Assembly: GCA_002327885.1 (NCBI GenBank)
Contig: DCUS01000096.1
Location: forward strand, 5,045 to 36,118
DNA: 31,074 nt
DNA from: Syntrophaceae bacterium UBA2208
GTDB taxonomy: Bacteria > Desulfobacterota > BSN033 > UBA1163
Reading direction: 5' to 3'
A model generated the notes under the pieces. That model searched no databases and was not told where the DNA came from. It saw only the letters and a list, made by a program, of their open reading frames with translations. Numbering within the stretch: position 1 is the stretch's first letter; the number at the start of each line of letters is the position of its first letter. Below, piece after piece: positions 16,635 through 24,644 of the stretch. A program made the translations under genes and the position numbers.

Positions 16635-17642
16635 ATGAAAACTACCAAAATGTTGTTGATCATTCTATTGATGGGAATCCCTCTTTTAATGATAGGAATT
16701 CCAACTACCGTTCTCTCTCAAGATAAAATCATCAAAGTTGATGGTTCGAGCACTGTTTATCCTATCACTGAAGCGGTCGCTGAGGAATTTCAGAAGATGA
16801 AAAAAGGGGCGGTGAAGGTAACCGTGGGAATCTCCGGGACAGGAGGAGGATTTAAGAAATTCTCCAGGGGGGAGACCGACATCTCTGATGCGTCCAGGCC
16901 CATTGTAAAAAAGGAGATCGACACCTGTAAAGAAGCCGGTATTGAGTATATTGAACTTCCAGTAGCTTATGATGGTCTTGCCGTCATGGTTAATCCCAAA
17001 AACAATTGGGTTACCTCCATGACCGTCGCCGAACTCAAAAAAATATGGGAGCCGGCGGCGGAGAGAAAAATAACGAAATGGAATCAAGTGAATCCAACAT
17101 GGCCGGATGTCCCAATAAAACTTTATGGCCCGGGGGTGGACTCGGGCACTTTCGATTATTTTACCGAGGCCATCGTAGGAAAGTCCAGATTGAGCCGGGG
17201 AGATTTTACCGCCAGCGAGGATGATAATGTTCTCGTTCAGGGAATTGCCTCTGACAGAGGGGGGCTCGGCTTTTTTGGCTATGCCTACTATGCGGAAAAT
17301 CCTGATAAACTGAAGTTGGTTGGCATTGATGCCGGAAAAGGACCTATCCTTCCCTCTGAGAAGACAGTTATGGATGGAACTTACCATCCCCTCTCGAGAC
17401 CAATCTTCATTTATGTCAATAAAAAATCGGCGGAGAAACCCGAAGTGAAGGAGTTCATTGAGTTTTATCTGAAACATGCTCCCTCATTGGTTAAACAGGT
17501 CAAATATATTCCCCTACCCGAAAAGGCTTACAAACTTGCCTCAGAGCGATTTTCAAAAAGGATGACCGGTACGGTATTTGGAGGGGAAGCAAAGATCGGG
17601 ATGAAAATTGAGGATCTCCTGAAGTTAGAGGAGAAGAAGTAA
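16635..17642 (+). CDS. pstS: Phosphate ABC transporter substrate-binding protein (set 1)
   Basis: Periplasmic phosphate-binding protein of 335 residues. The signal peptide runs to about residue 29 (LMIGIPTTVLSQ). Phosphate-contact segments are DGSSTVYPIT (36-45), GTGGGFKKFSRGETDISDASRPI (68-90) and GPGVDSGTFDYFTEAI (165-180). ATG 16635 follows AAGGAG; an in-frame GTG at 16620 overlaps that ribosome site and is unlikely. It is the first gene of pstSCAB and sits behind the triple Pho box, so induction in phosphate limitation is expected. The gap to pstC is seven bases. It belongs to the longer PstS type, different from the lipoprotein PstS of set 2. Confidence 0.93.
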   Translation: MKTTKMLLIILLMGIPLLMIGIPTTVLSQDKIIKVDGSSTVYPITEAVAEEFQKMKKGAVKVTVGISGTGGGFKKFSRGETDISDASRPIVKKEIDTCKEAGIEYIELPVAYDGLAVMVNPKNNWVTSMTVAELKKIWEPAAERKITKWNQVNPTWPDVPIKLYGPGVDSGTFDYFTEAIVGKSRLSRGDFTASEDDNVLVQGIASDRGGLGFFGYAYYAENPDKLKLVGIDAGKGPILPSEKTVMDGTYHPLSRPIFIYVNKKSAEKPEVKEFIEFYLKHAPSLVKQVKYIPLPEKAYKLASERFSKRMTGTVFGGEAKIGMKIEDLLKLEEKK

Positions 17643-17649
17643 AACACCT

Positions 17650-18540
17650 TTGAAGCGGAAACGATTTTCAAAAGTTAAAGAGAGGGCCATTGAAAGGGTG
17701 CTTCATCTATGTGCCCTCTCTTCTATTTTCATTACTGGCAGCATTGTTTTTATCCTTTTTTACGAGGCCCTTGAATTTTTCAAAGATGTCTCCATTCTGG
17801 AATTCCTGACCGGAAAACAGTGGACGCCGCTGTTCGCCCAACCCAAATTCGGGATAATGCCTTTAGTCACCGGGACGCTCTTGGTCACGAGCATTGCCGT
17901 ATTGGTCGCCTTGCCAATCGGTCTGATTGTGGCCATCTATCTCAGCGAATATGCCCCCCATAAAATCAGGGAGATCACCAAGCCCATTCTTGAACTTCTG
18001 GCTGCTGTCCCCACTGTTGTTTATGGCTATTTTGCTCTTCTCTTCCTCACACCCATCCTCCAGAAATTTATTCCGGATCTTTCCGGATTCAACGCCCTGA
18101 GTCCTGGAATCATCATGGGCATCATGATCATTCCTTATGTCAGTTCCGTAAGCGAAGATTCGATGAAAGCGGTTCCCATGCATATCCGGGAAGGCTCTTA
18201 TGCCATGGGCGCAACAAAATTTCAGACCTCTTTCAAAGTGATCATCCCTTCCGCTTTCTCCGGTATTGCTGCAGCCTTTATTATCGGCATATCCAGGGCA
18301 ATTGGTGAAACGATGGTTGTGGCGATTGCGGCTGGAATGATGCCCAATCTCACCTTTAATCCCATTGAGCCCATCCAGACCCTGACCGCCTATATTGTGG
18401 GGGTCAGTTTGGGAGATGTCCCCCATGGGACCCTTGAATATAAAACCATCTTTGCTGCGGGAATAACACTTTTTTTAATGACCCTCTTCCTGAACATTAT
18501 GGGATTTTGGTTTCGAAAAAGAATCAGAGAGGTATACTAA
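17650..18540 (+). CDS. pstC: Phosphate ABC transporter permease PstC (set 1)
   Basis: Inner-membrane permease, 296 residues with six predicted helices. PstC signatures are LAAVPTVVYGYFALLFLTP and the coupling helix region EGSYAMGATKFQTSFKVIIPSAFSGIAAAF, followed by SRAIGETMVVAIAAG. It forms the channel with PstA. The start is a TTG at 17650, seven bases after the pstS stop; GAGGAGAAG lies a little far upstream (about 12-15 bases), so translation may be coupled to pstS. An internal GTG at 17698 would remove most of the cytoplasmic N-terminus only. Confidence 0.92.
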   Translation: MKRKRFSKVKERAIERVLHLCALSSIFITGSIVFILFYEALEFFKDVSILEFLTGKQWTPLFAQPKFGIMPLVTGTLLVTSIAVLVALPIGLIVAIYLSEYAPHKIREITKPILELLAAVPTVVYGYFALLFLTPILQKFIPDLSGFNALSPGIIMGIMIIPYVSSVSEDSMKAVPMHIREGSYAMGATKFQTSFKVIIPSAFSGIAAAFIIGISRAIGETMVVAIAAGMMPNLTFNPIEPIQTLTAYIVGVSLGDVPHGTLEYKTIFAAGITLFLMTLFLNIMGFWFRKRIREVY

Positions 18541-18544
18541 TAAA

Positions 18545-19477
18545 ATGCCGCCTAACGAAAAAATGGATCTCCTGGAAATTAGAAAAAAAATTGCTCTGAA
18601 TAAATATCGAGAATATATCTTCTGGGGGATCGGACTCTTATCAACCCTTGTCGGTTTTGTAGTGCTCTTCACACTGATCATCGATCTCTTCTTGGATGGA
18701 TTTCCGAGATTGAGCTGGCAATTCCTTTTCTCTTATCCCTCTCGTTTCCCGGAGAGAGCCGGGATCTTATCGGCATGGGTTGGAACGACGCTGGTGATGA
18801 TGGTCACTGCTGCCACAGCCGTTCCCTTAGGAGTCGCAGCAGGAATTTATCTTGAGGAATATGGCAAGAAAAATTGGCTGACCGACCTGATCGAAATCAA
18901 TATGAATAACCTTGCAGGGGTCCCCTCCATTATCTACGGTCTTCTGGCTTTGGGACTCTTTGTCTATTTCTTAAGGCTGGGGGAAAGCATTCTGACCGGA
19001 GGCTTAACCCTCGGGCTTCTCATCCTCCCGATGGTGGTGATTGCCACCAGAGAATCTATTCGCTCCATCCCTAATTCAATACGGGAAGCCTCCTATGCCC
19101 TCGGCGCAACAAAATGGCAGACCGTCAAAAACCATATCCTCCCCTATTCCATGGGAGGGATTCTGACCGGAATGATTATTGGTCTCTCCAGGGCGATCGG
19201 AGAAACGGCGCCTATTATTACGGTGGGGGCATTGACCTTCATTGCCTTTCTGCCCTCTTCCCCAGTCACCCCGGAGTTTCCATTTCTCTCCTTCAAGTGG
19301 CTTTTAGATCCATTTACCGTCCTGCCCATTCAAATGTTCAACTGGATATCCAGGCCTCAGAAGGGTTTCCACCTGAATGCGGCTGCAGCCGGAATCATCC
19401 TCCTCTTCATGACTCTGCTCATGAATGGGTTTGCAATCTATATGAGGCACCGTTTCAGGAAGAGGATTAAATGGTGA
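18545..19477 (+). CDS. pstA: Phosphate ABC transporter permease PstA (set 1)
   Basis: Inner-membrane permease, 310 residues with six helices. Signatures are NLAGVPSIIYGLLALGLFV and the coupling helix EASYALGATKWQTVKNHILPYSMGGILTGMIIGLSRAIGETAPIITVG. It is longer at the N-terminus (about 25 charged residues) than PstA of set 2. ATG 18545 starts five bases after the pstC stop with a weak GAGAGG ribosome site, fitting translational coupling. Confidence 0.92.
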   Translation: MPPNEKMDLLEIRKKIALNKYREYIFWGIGLLSTLVGFVVLFTLIIDLFLDGFPRLSWQFLFSYPSRFPERAGILSAWVGTTLVMMVTAATAVPLGVAAGIYLEEYGKKNWLTDLIEINMNNLAGVPSIIYGLLALGLFVYFLRLGESILTGGLTLGLLILPMVVIATRESIRSIPNSIREASYALGATKWQTVKNHILPYSMGGILTGMIIGLSRAIGETAPIITVGALTFIAFLPSSPVTPEFPFLSFKWLLDPFTVLPIQMFNWISRPQKGFHLNAAAAGIILLFMTLLMNGFAIYMRHRFRKRIKW

Positions 19478-19493
19478 AGGGGGGAACAGAAAA

Positions 19494-20264
19494 ATGATTC
19501 CTGAGAAATTGAAAGCTGAGGTGAAGGGCCTCCATTTTTACTATACCCATCTCCAGGCGCTGAAGAATATTAATCTCCCCATCGCCGAGAAGAGGATCAC
19601 CGCTCTGATCGGACCCTCTGGGTGCGGAAAAACAACTTACCTCCGATGTTTTAACCGGATGCATGATCTCTACCCGGGAAATCGATATGAAGGTGAGATT
19701 ATCTTATACCCCGATCAACTTAATATTATCAGTCCAAAGATAGACCCCATCGAAGTCCGGATGCGTATCAGTATGGTATTCCAGAAGCCGAATCCATTTC
19801 CAAAAACAGTCTTTGAAAATGTGGCCTATGGCTTAAGAGTGAGGGGAGAGACTAAAAAGAGTTCATTGTTGGACAAGGTAGAGAAAGCTTTAAAACAGGC
19901 CGCTCTCTGGGAGGAAGTCAAAGATAGGGTCCACGACCTCGCCTTCAATCTCTCGGGTGGGCAACAGCAGCGTTTGTGTATTGCCAGAGCCCTTGCCACC
20001 GATCCTGAGATCCTCTTATTCGACGAGCCAACCTCTGCTCTCGATCCAACCGCGACATCAAAAATCGAAGAACTGATCATGCAGTTAAAGAACGAAGTGA
20101 CCATCATCATCGTCACTCACAATATGCAACAAGCGGCAAGGATTTCCGATTACACAGCCTTTATGTATTTGGGAGAAATCATTGAGTTTGATAAAACAGA
20201 TAAGGTCTTTACTCATCCTTCTAAAAAATTGACAGAAGATTACATCACCGGACGTTTCGGTTAA
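19494..20264 (+). CDS. pstB: Phosphate ABC transporter ATPase PstB (set 1)
   Basis: ATPase subunit, 256 residues, with all motifs intact: Walker A GPSGCGKTT (40-48), Q-loop VFQKPNPFPKTVFENV, signature LSGGQQQR, Walker B LLFDEPTSALD and switch histidine VTHNMQQ. It ends YITGRFG as PstB proteins usually do. It follows pstA by 16 bases and closes pstSCAB set 1. Among the three PstB proteins here it is the only one with fully canonical motifs, so it is the best candidate for a standard homodimeric PstB. Confidence 0.94.
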   Translation: MIPEKLKAEVKGLHFYYTHLQALKNINLPIAEKRITALIGPSGCGKTTYLRCFNRMHDLYPGNRYEGEIILYPDQLNIISPKIDPIEVRMRISMVFQKPNPFPKTVFENVAYGLRVRGETKKSSLLDKVEKALKQAALWEEVKDRVHDLAFNLSGGQQQRLCIARALATDPEILLFDEPTSALDPTATSKIEELIMQLKNEVTIIIVTHNMQQAARISDYTAFMYLGEIIEFDKTDKVFTHPSKKLTEDYITGRFG

Positions 20265-20365
20265 GGGAATCTACCCAGGGATAGAGAGGGAGAAGTCTTA
20301 AGAGGGGTTGTGGTCTGAATTTCCTTGACCCGGAAGCCATCATTTGATAATTTTGAATTAAGCGG

Positions 20366-20471
20366 ACCCCGTCTATCCCCGCCCTAAAGGAGGGGACTTT
20401 TCTTTATTCTCAGATTTGAAATTGCCTTCATTCCCGGTCTGAAGACTGGGGCTTTCTGGATCATACGGGGT
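20366..20471 (+). repeat. Structured ~105-bp element, copy 2
   Basis: Outer arms ACCCCGT (20366-20372) and ACGGGGT (20465-20471) pair perfectly; ATCC (20375-20378) and GGAT (20458-20461) extend the stem. Hairpin 1 has the TAAA loop, hairpin 2 the TGAA loop (CCCGGTC with GACTGGG). Compared with copy 1, hairpin 2 changes A-T to G-T and T-G to T-A, and the outer stem changes T-G to C-G, so pairing is kept. It lies between pst set 1 and pst set 2, 35 bp before pstB2. Confidence 0.75.
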
Positions 20472-20506
20472 GAATCGAAGGATTTGGTGTCCGATATAGC
20501 CTCTTT

Positions 20507-21277
20507 ATGAAAGAACCCAACCCCACTACTAAGATGGAGACACGAGGGCTCCATTTCTATTACGGATCGACCCAGGCCCTCAAGAATATCAATATCGTTA
20601 TCAAAGAACGCCAGATCACTGCTTTGATCGGGCCCTCGGGATGTGGAAAATCGACTTTTCTCCGGACCCTCAACCGGCTGAATGAACTCATCCCCCACAC
20701 CCGTATTGAAGGAATTGTTACACTCGACGGTCAGGATATTTATCAACCGGGGAGGGATGTCGTTTCTCTCAGACAGCGGGTCGGAATGGTTTTTCAGCGG
20801 CCCAATCCTTTCCCAAAAAGCATCTTTGAAAATGTAGCCTTTGGCCCAAAAGTTCTGGGGGATAGATCGAAGGTTAAGATTGAGAAGAAGGTCGAGCAAA
20901 GTTTGAAGGCAGTGGCCCTCTGGCCCGAAGTCTCAGACCGACTTCATAAGAATGCGTTAAGTCTCACCTTAGGGCAACAGCAGCGTTTGTGTATTGCCCG
21001 TGGTTTAGCCGTTGAGCCTGAGGTTATCCTGATGGACGAACCGTGTTCAGCCCTGGACCCTATCGCGACAAAGAAGATTGAAGAGTTAATGCAGGAGCTA
21101 AAAAAGAACTATACCATTGTTATTGTCACTCACAATATGCAGCAGGCAGCTCGCTCATCTGATTGGACGGGATTTTTCCTTCTGGGAGAATTATTGGAGT
21201 ACGGAATGACCGGAGATATTTTTACACGGCCCAAAGACACACGGATGGAGAATTACATTACAGGAAGATATGGATAA
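20507..21277 (+). CDS. pstB: PstB-like ATPase with altered signature loop (set 2, first)
   Basis: ATPase subunit of 256 residues, clearly PstB by sequence (GPSGCGKST Walker A, VFQRPNPFPKSIFENV Q-loop, VILMDEPCSALD Walker B, VTHNMQQAARSSDW switch, final YITGRYG). The ABC signature, normally LSGGQ, is LTLGQ here (residues 153-157): the serine is threonine and the first glycine is leucine. These residues contact the ATP gamma-phosphate bound by the partner subunit, so one ATP site of any dimer with it should be weakened. It starts set 2 and overlaps pstS2 by eight bases. No good ribosome site precedes ATG 20507. Confidence 0.9.
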   Translation: MKEPNPTTKMETRGLHFYYGSTQALKNINIVIKERQITALIGPSGCGKSTFLRTLNRLNELIPHTRIEGIVTLDGQDIYQPGRDVVSLRQRVGMVFQRPNPFPKSIFENVAFGPKVLGDRSKVKIEKKVEQSLKAVALWPEVSDRLHKNALSLTLGQQQRLCIARGLAVEPEVILMDEPCSALDPIATKKIEELMQELKKNYTIVIVTHNMQQAARSSDWTGFFLLGELLEYGMTGDIFTRPKDTRMENYITGRYG

Positions 21278-22115
21278 ACGAATTTCAAATCTCAAATCTC
21301 AAATCTCAAAATATTTACTTTGGCTTTTCGCTTTCCTTTTCGTTATCCCAGTGAGTGTGGGTTGCCAGAGGTCCAAGGCGGGGATCACCGTGGCGGGTTC
21401 CACTTCTATGGAACCTTTTGCCGAATTACTGGCTGAAGAATTCATGATGAATGATCCCTCCTCTCACATCTATGTTCAAGGCGGCGGTTCGACAGCCGGC
21501 ATTGAAGCGGTTCGTTGCCATGCGGCCCACATTGGATTGTCCTCTCGATCTCTGATCGGAGGCGAGAAATCCCTTTACACGGTCACCATCGCTAAGGATG
21601 CCATTGCGATCATCATACATCCCAAAAATCCAGTCCAGGATCTACCGTTGGTAAAGATAAGAGAGGTGTTCTCCGGGGAGATAAAAAATTGGGAAGAGTT
21701 GGGAGGGGTTGATCACTCCATCGTTCTGGTGACTCGAGAGGAAGGATCCGGGACAAGGGAAGCCTTTCAGAAGTTACTCATGGGAGAGGAAGAGATCACT
21801 CTTGGAGCTCTGGTCCAGGACTCCAATGGGGCCATCCGCCAGGTCGTAGCAGGCGATCCCAATGCCATTGGTTACATCTCTCTCGGTCTGGTCAATGAAA
21901 AAGTAAAGGCCATTAAAATCTCGGGGGTGGAACCCACTGTAAAAAATATTGAGAATGGACACTACCATCTGGTTAGGCCTTTCTTATTTGTTTTCAATAG
22001 TGAACCGGTGGGGGAGGCAAAATCTTTCTTAGATTTTGTCATGAGTCCAGAGGCTCAGAAGCTTCTCTTTAGGGAAGGCCTGATTCCCATCCTATCTAAA
22101 TCCAAAGGAGGATGA
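21270..22115 (+). CDS. pstS: PstS-family phosphate-binding lipoprotein (set 2)
   Basis: 281-residue substrate-binding lipoprotein. The signal peptide ends in a lipobox VSVGC with C32. Ligand segments are AGSTSMEPF (42-50), GGGSTAGIEA (71-80), GLSSRSL (89-95) and REEGSGTREAF (157-166), which match the shorter PstS type seen in many Gram-positives and archaea. The start ATG lies inside the end of pstB2, with AGGAAG before it. Codons 5-14 are built on a 7-bp tandem repeat (21281-21308), so gain or loss of a unit would shift the frame in the signal peptide. Phosphate is the expected ligand; another oxyanion cannot be excluded. Confidence 0.88.
   Translation: MDKRISNLKSQISKYLLWLFAFLFVIPVSVGCQRSKAGITVAGSTSMEPFAELLAEEFMMNDPSSHIYVQGGGSTAGIEAVRCHAAHIGLSSRSLIGGEKSLYTVTIAKDAIAIIIHPKNPVQDLPLVKIREVFSGEIKNWEELGGVDHSIVLVTREEGSGTREAFQKLLMGEEEITLGALVQDSNGAIRQVVAGDPNAIGYISLGLVNEKVKAIKISGVEPTVKNIENGHYHLVRPFLFVFNSEPVGEAKSFLDFVMSPEAQKLLFREGLIPILSKSKGG
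21281..21308 (+). repeat. Heptamer array C inside the pstS2 signal peptide
   Basis: Four 7-bp units: AATTTCA and then AATCTCA three times. The array begins three bases after the pstB2 stop codon and is translated as part of pstS2. Confidence 0.8.
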
Positions 22116-22117
22116 AA

Positions 22118-22966
22118 TTGGAAATTAAAGAGAAGGCGGTCAAAAATATTCTTCTTTTAATTGCTTTCTCCTCGATCTCGGTTCTTGCCTTAATCGCCTT
22201 CTTTATTTTTGGAGAAGGATTACCCTTCATCTGGAAAATCGGACCTATCGATTTCCTTCTCGGAAAGCGATGGGTTCCGAGCCAAGGGGATTTTGGTATC
22301 CTTTCTATGATTGTCGGCTCCTTCTGGGTAACCACTGGAGCCCTCCTGCTTGGTATCCCTTTGGGATTAGCCTGTGCCATCTTCTTATGCGAATGGACAC
22401 CCCCCTGGGCGGCCATGGTGCTAAGACCTACCATGCAACTTCTGGCTGCTATCCCTTCGGTCATTTACGGTTTCTGGGGGCTGATTTTCCTTGTTCCTCT
22501 GGTACGAAATTATCTGGGAGGGCCTGGCCTAAGTATTCTCTCTGGCTCTATGATTTTAGGATTTATGATCCTTCCAACGATTATAAGCATCTCAGAGGAC
22601 TCTTTAAGAGCCCTTCCCCCCTATTATAAGGCCGGCGGACTTGCTCTTGGCGCGACCCATTGGCAGACCATTTGGCGAGTGTTGATCCCAGCAGCGAGAT
22701 CAGGAATTGTGGCGAGCATTATCTTGGGAATGGGACGTGCCATGGGTGAGACAATGGCCATGATCATGATTTTAGGGAATGCGGTAAAGATGCCCTCTTC
22801 TTTTCTCGATTCAGCCAGGACATTGACCACAAATATTGGTATCGAGATGGGTTATGCCTCCGGGGGCCATCGGCAGGCCCTCTTTGCCACAGGGGTGATC
22901 CTCTTCTTAATCATCATGATTCTCAATTCTTCGGCCATCCTCCTTTCGAAAAGGAGGATGAGTTGA
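22118..22966 (+). CDS. pstC: Phosphate ABC transporter permease PstC (set 2)
   Basis: Inner-membrane permease of 282 residues with six helices. Signatures are LLAAIPSVIYGFWGLIFLVP and the coupling helix AGGLALGATHWQTIWRVLIPAARSGIVASIILGMGRAMGETMAMIMILGN. Start choice: AAGGAGG (22105-22111) touches an ATG at 22112 with no spacing, while the TTG at 22118 has six bases of spacing, so I prefer the TTG; the ATG adds two residues. The same arrangement recurs at pstA2. The N-terminal region is shorter than in PstC of set 1. Confidence 0.9.
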   Translation: MEIKEKAVKNILLLIAFSSISVLALIAFFIFGEGLPFIWKIGPIDFLLGKRWVPSQGDFGILSMIVGSFWVTTGALLLGIPLGLACAIFLCEWTPPWAAMVLRPTMQLLAAIPSVIYGFWGLIFLVPLVRNYLGGPGLSILSGSMILGFMILPTIISISEDSLRALPPYYKAGGLALGATHWQTIWRVLIPAARSGIVASIILGMGRAMGETMAMIMILGNAVKMPSSFLDSARTLTTNIGIEMGYASGGHRQALFATGVILFLIIMILNSSAILLSKRRMS

Positions 22967-23799
22967 AATTCAATCGTTATATCACGCAAAGCATTGCAAA
23001 AATTCTCATATGGATTGCCGCCCTTTCGACCATCGCGGTGATGGCTCTCATTCTCTTCCAGATTTTGAAGGAAGGCCTCCCCATTCTTCACCTCCGTTTT
23101 TTCCTCGAATCTCCTAAAAGCATGGGGCGGGAGGGAGGTATTTTATCTACTATTATTGGCACGTTTGCTCTGACTGTGGTGGCGATTATCTTTGCAACAC
23201 CCTTGGGAGTGGGAACAGCCATCTTCCTGAGGGAATACACGAGGGAAAGTCAAATAAGCCGTATCATTCGTTTCGGAACGGATTGCTTAGCCGGCGTACC
23301 TTCCATCATTTTTGGACTGTTCGGATTCGTCTTTTTTGTCATTTACCTCAATATGGGGTGGTCTATACTATCCGGTGGGTTGACCATGGCGGCGATGATC
23401 TTGCCCACCATCATCTGCACCGCCGAAGAAGCGATCAAGACGATCCCCTATTCTTACCGTGAAGTGAGTTACTCCTTGGGGGGGACAAAATGGCAAACGG
23501 TCATGCATGCCATCCTTCCCAACGCCCTTCCCGGAATCTTCACCGGCATCATCTTGAGTGTTGGCCGGAGCATTGGAGAAACGGCGGCAGTGATCCTGAC
23601 CGCTGGCTCCTCTTTGGTCATGCCAACTTCCCTATTCTCACCCATACGAACCATGGCCGTTCATTTTTATATTCTCGCTCGGGAAGGCATCTCCATGGAG
23701 ATGGCTTATGGGACAGGGGCCGCCCTGATCTTACTTGTTTTATTTGTCAATATCGTCGCCAATGTATTACTCAATCGGTATGTCCGCCATCGGAGCTGA
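22963..23799 (+). CDS. pstA: Phosphate ABC transporter permease PstA (set 2)
   Basis: Inner-membrane permease of 278 residues with six helices: DCLAGVPSIIFGLFGFVFFV, then coupling helix EVSYSLGGTKWQTVMHAILPNALPGIFTGIILSVGRSIGETAAVILTAG. The TTG start at 22963 overlaps the pstC2 stop (TTGA) and has AAGGAGG five bases before it. With PstC2 it forms the second channel. Confidence 0.91.
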   Translation: MKFNRYITQSIAKILIWIAALSTIAVMALILFQILKEGLPILHLRFFLESPKSMGREGGILSTIIGTFALTVVAIIFATPLGVGTAIFLREYTRESQISRIIRFGTDCLAGVPSIIFGLFGFVFFVIYLNMGWSILSGGLTMAAMILPTIICTAEEAIKTIPYSYREVSYSLGGTKWQTVMHAILPNALPGIFTGIILSVGRSIGETAAVILTAGSSLVMPTSLFSPIRTMAVHFYILAREGISMEMAYGTGAALILLVLFVNIVANVLLNRYVRHRS

Positions 23800-23809
23800 G
23801 GGAAATTCA

Positions 23810-24571
23810 ATGTCTCAAGAAAAAAAGATCATCATCAAGGATTTCAGTTTCTATTACGGCTCCCTTCAGGCCTTACGGAATATAAATCTCAATATTCCAT
23901 CAAATGAAATATTTGCCATCTTTGGCCCGGCGCGCAGTGGGAAAACCACTCTTTTAAAGAGTCTCAATCGTCTAACAGATTTCATCTTCGGATCGAGTCA
24001 TACGGGAACAATCCTCTTGGATGGGAAGGACATCTTCGATCCCAAGCAGAATCTTGAACAATTGAGAAGACGAGTTGGATTTGTTTTTGATCTGCCTACC
24101 CCCCTTCCCTTATCTATCTTTGAGAATATTGCCTATGGACTAAGACTCAGCGGCAAAAAACAAAAAATATTTTTAAATGAAAACGTTGAAAAATCATTGC
24201 GCTCTGCCGCTCTTTGGGAAGAGGTCAAGGATCGTTTGCATACCTCGGCCCTCCGTCTCTCTGGCGGGCAGCAACAGCGACTCTGTCTCGCTCGAACATT
24301 GGTTTTGGAACCAGAAGTCCTCCTCCTTGATGAGCCTTGTTCAGGACTGGATCCTATCTCTACATCCAGTATCGAAGAAACCCTCATCCAATTGAAAAAA
24401 GAATATACCATTATTTTGGTTCCCCACAATATTCAACAGGCTTCAAGAGTCGCTGACCGGGCCGGATTTTTTTTAAACAATGAACTACTGGAGGAAGGCC
24501 CTGTGTATAAAATCTTCACGAAACCAGGAGATAAGCGAACAGAGGATTATGTCACGGGTCGGTTTGGTTAA
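23810..24571 (+). CDS. pstB: PstB-like ATPase lacking the Q-loop glutamine (set 2, second)
   Basis: Third PstB paralogue, 253 residues. Walker A is GPARSGKTT (still GxxxxGKT), signature LSGGQQQR is intact, Walker B is VLLLDEPCSGLD and the switch histidine is in VPHNIQQ (usually VTHN). The Q-loop, normally VFQxPNPFP, reads VFDLPTPLP, with D94 in place of the glutamine that links ATP binding to the permease. Thus it is altered where the first set-2 PstB is intact, and intact where that one is altered, which suggests a heterodimer. ATG 23810 follows GAGGGAAA; the open frame extends upstream over pstA2 without support. Confidence 0.9.
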   Translation: MSQEKKIIIKDFSFYYGSLQALRNINLNIPSNEIFAIFGPARSGKTTLLKSLNRLTDFIFGSSHTGTILLDGKDIFDPKQNLEQLRRRVGFVFDLPTPLPLSIFENIAYGLRLSGKKQKIFLNENVEKSLRSAALWEEVKDRLHTSALRLSGGQQQRLCLARTLVLEPEVLLLDEPCSGLDPISTSSIEETLIQLKKEYTIILVPHNIQQASRVADRAGFFLNNELLEEGPVYKIFTKPGDKRTEDYVTGRFG

Positions 24572-24587
24572 ACGCTAAAATTAATAT

Positions 24588-24620
24588 GGAGTCCCACGAG
24601 CAAAGCCCGTGGTCTTCTCC
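24588..24620 (+). other. Hairpin in the phoU leader
   Basis: CCACG (24594-24598) pairs with CGTGG (24608-24612), with one further G-C pair and a CAAAG loop; outer GGAG and CTCC flank it. No T-tract follows, so a terminator is unlikely. It may be a structured leader or an IS-end relic. Confidence 0.45.
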
Positions 24621-24644
24621 GTAGGCGAATGAAAGGAGGTAAAA

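Noticed and set aside
16686..17477. 263-residue open frame antisense to pstS1
   Set aside because: Fully inside pstS1 on the other strand, no family resemblance, no ribosome site.
20325..20353. Possible promoter (TTGACC ... TAATTT) before element copy 2
   Set aside because: The -35 is good but the -10 matches only half of the consensus; not enough to call a separate promoter for pst set 2.
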